Positions 6,406 through 7,688 of a DNA stretch of 7,688 bases are shown piece after piece (the first letter of the stretch is position 1; every line of letters begins with the position of its first letter). The stretch comes from Oscillospiraceae bacterium (GTDB taxonomy: Bacteria; Bacillota; Clostridia; Oscillospirales; Ruminococcaceae). Where the stretch lies: the NCBI GenBank assembly GCA_017424665.1, contig JAFOYK010000044.1, positions 1 through 7,688 on the forward strand, written 5' to 3'. Position numbers and translations under genes: made by a program. A model generated the notes under the pieces. That model did not search any database. It had not been told where the DNA came from and saw only the letters and a list, made by a program, of their open reading frames with translations.

Positions 6406-7688
6406 ATGAACGTACTTTTTGCGGCAACCGAAGCAAGACCTTTTATAGCTTCCGGCGGTCTTGCCGACGTTATCGGAGCGCTTCCGAAAGCTCTTAACGG
6501 AGCGGGCTGCGATTGCCGCGTAATTCTTCCGCTCCATTCCGGAATTCCCGCAAAATTCCGTGAAGGAATGGAAAAAATCGCGGAATTCAAAGTCTGGCTC
6601 GGCTGGCGCAATCTTTATTGCGGGCTTCTTAAAACCGTTTGCGGCGGCGTAACTTTCTATTTCATCGATAATGAATATTATTTCAAACGCGACGCGATTT
6701 ACGGACAGTTTGACGACGGCGAGCGTTTCGCCTATTTTTCCATGGCCGTTCTTGAAGCGGTGAAACACATGGATTTTGCCCCGGACGTAATCCATTGCCA
6801 CGATTGGCAGACCGGCCTTATTCCCGCTTTCATCAAAATCTTCTTCACCGATGAAGAAAAAATTTCAAGAATAAAAACCGTTTACAGCATCCACAACATT
6901 CAGTATCAGGGAAACTATGATATGTATTTTGCCGCCGACGTTCTCGGAATTCCGGAAAACAGACGCGGAATCGTTGAATATGACGGACGCTGCAACTATA
7001 TGAAAACCGGAATTGACCAGTGCGACGCCATTTCCACCGTAAGCCCAAGCTATGCCCAGGAAATTCAGGATCCCTGGTTCGCCTGGGGAATGGACCGCCT
7101 TCTTCGAGAAAGAACCTGGAAACTTTCCGGAATCCTTAACGGAATCGACGTTGAAAGTTACGATCCTTCCACAGACCCCGAAATTCCCGCAACTTTCTCG
7201 AAATTCGATCTTTCCGGAAAAGCAAAATGCAAAGAGGAACTTCAGAAAGAACTCGGCCTTGAAGCCGACCCGAACAAAATGCTTATCGGAATGGTCGGCC
7301 GCCTTGTTTCCCATAAAGGCCTCGATCTTGTCCGCGCTGTTTGCGACAGAATCATGGAAGGCAACGTTCAGATCGCCATCCTCGGTTCCGGCGAATCCGC
7401 TTTCGAAAGTTTCTTCTGCCATATGCAGGAAAAATATCCCGGCAGAATCAGCTTTGTCTGCGGATTCATTCCCGCGCTTGCAAGAAAAATTTATGCCGGT
7501 TCCGACGTTTTCCTTATGCCAAGCAAGAGCGAACCCTGCGGCCTTGCCCAGATGATAGCTCTTCGCTACGGAACTGTTCCGATAGTCCGCGAAACCGGCG
7601 GCCTTCGCGATTCCGTCAAGGATCTTGGCGGCGCGAACGGAAACGGCTTCACCTTCCAAAGCTATAACGCCGACGATATGCTCGACGC
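6406..7688 (+). CDS. glgA: Glycogen synthase GlgA (GT5), 3' end outside the window
   Basis: GlgA moves glucose from ADP-glucose to the non-reducing end of an alpha-1,4-glucan. The first 427 residues are present and the frame is open at the edge; full-length relatives are about 475-480 aa, so roughly 50 are missing. Landmarks of the GT-B fold are the N-terminal glycine loop SGGLADVIGALP (16-27), HCHDWQTG (130-137), SIHNIQYQG (161-169; H163 near E. coli H161), GILNGID (242-248), GRLVSHKG (298-305; R299/K304 matching E. coli R300/K305) and SEPCGLAQ (375-382; E376 and C378). One oddity is that the usual KTGGL lysine is alanine (A15, ASGGL). The ATG has AAGGAGG 7 nt upstream. It is the fourth gene of the operon. 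Confidence 0.96.
   Translation, partial: MNVLFAATEARPFIASGGLADVIGALPKALNGAGCDCRVILPLHSGIPAKFREGMEKIAEFKVWLGWRNLYCGLLKTVCGGVTFYFIDNEYYFKRDAIYGQFDDGERFAYFSMAVLEAVKHMDFAPDVIHCHDWQTGLIPAFIKIFFTDEEKISRIKTVYSIHNIQYQGNYDMYFAADVLGIPENRRGIVEYDGRCNYMKTGIDQCDAISTVSPSYAQEIQDPWFAWGMDRLLRERTWKLSGILNGIDVESYDPSTDPEIPATFSKFDLSGKAKCKEELQKELGLEADPNKMLIGMVGRLVSHKGLDLVRAVCDRIMEGNVQIAILGSGESAFESFFCHMQEKYPGRISFVCGFIPALARKIYAGSDVFLMPSKSEPCGLAQMIALRYGTVPIVRETGGLRDSVKDLGGANGNGFTFQSYNADDMLD

Overview
The window carries a clostridial glycogen-synthesis operon, glgB-glgC-glgD-glgA, on the + strand (glgA runs off the right edge). To its left, on the - strand, are a PLP-dependent low-specificity threonine aldolase and a small zinc-ribbon membrane protein. 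The organism is most likely a Firmicute of class Clostridia, close to Ruminococcaceae/Oscillospiraceae. The reasons are a GlgC plus GlgD pair (GlgD is typical of Firmicutes), strong AAGGAGG-type Shine-Dalgarno sites, TTG starts, sigma-A promoters with extended -10 elements, and the family-typical sequences of the aldolase and GlgA. The genus cannot be fixed from the sequence alone.

Layout. Positions 1-227 hold no convincing gene but are rich in inverted repeats, including a 40-nt imperfect palindrome; this may be a dispersed repeat. A hairpin with T-tracts on both sides (213-252) ends the zinc-ribbon/DUF4870-like gene (273-704, -). Next come its promoter (736-764), the aldolase terminator (783-831) and the aldolase (845-1933, -). 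A 238-nt divergent intergenic region holds back-to-back promoters for the aldolase and the glg operon. The operon follows: glgB (2172-4061), glgC (4081-5256), glgD (5253-6359, overlapping glgC by ATGA) and glgA (6406 to beyond 7688).

How the genes work together. GlgC, with its non-catalytic-looking paralogue GlgD, makes ADP-glucose from glucose-1-phosphate and ATP. GlgA transfers the glucose to a growing alpha-1,4-glucan, and GlgB introduces alpha-1,6 branches. The close spacing implies one transcript from the promoter at 2070-2099. No link between the aldolase or the zinc-ribbon protein and glycogen is visible.

No new multi-gene system was found. The observations most worth checking are matching palindromic leaders before glgB and glgA, whose pyrimidine arms are complementary to the Shine-Dalgarno sites; replacement of the ADP-glucose-binding lysine of the GlgA KxGGL motif by alanine; and the structured block at the left end. 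No tRNA, rRNA, CRISPR array or insertion sequence was recognised.
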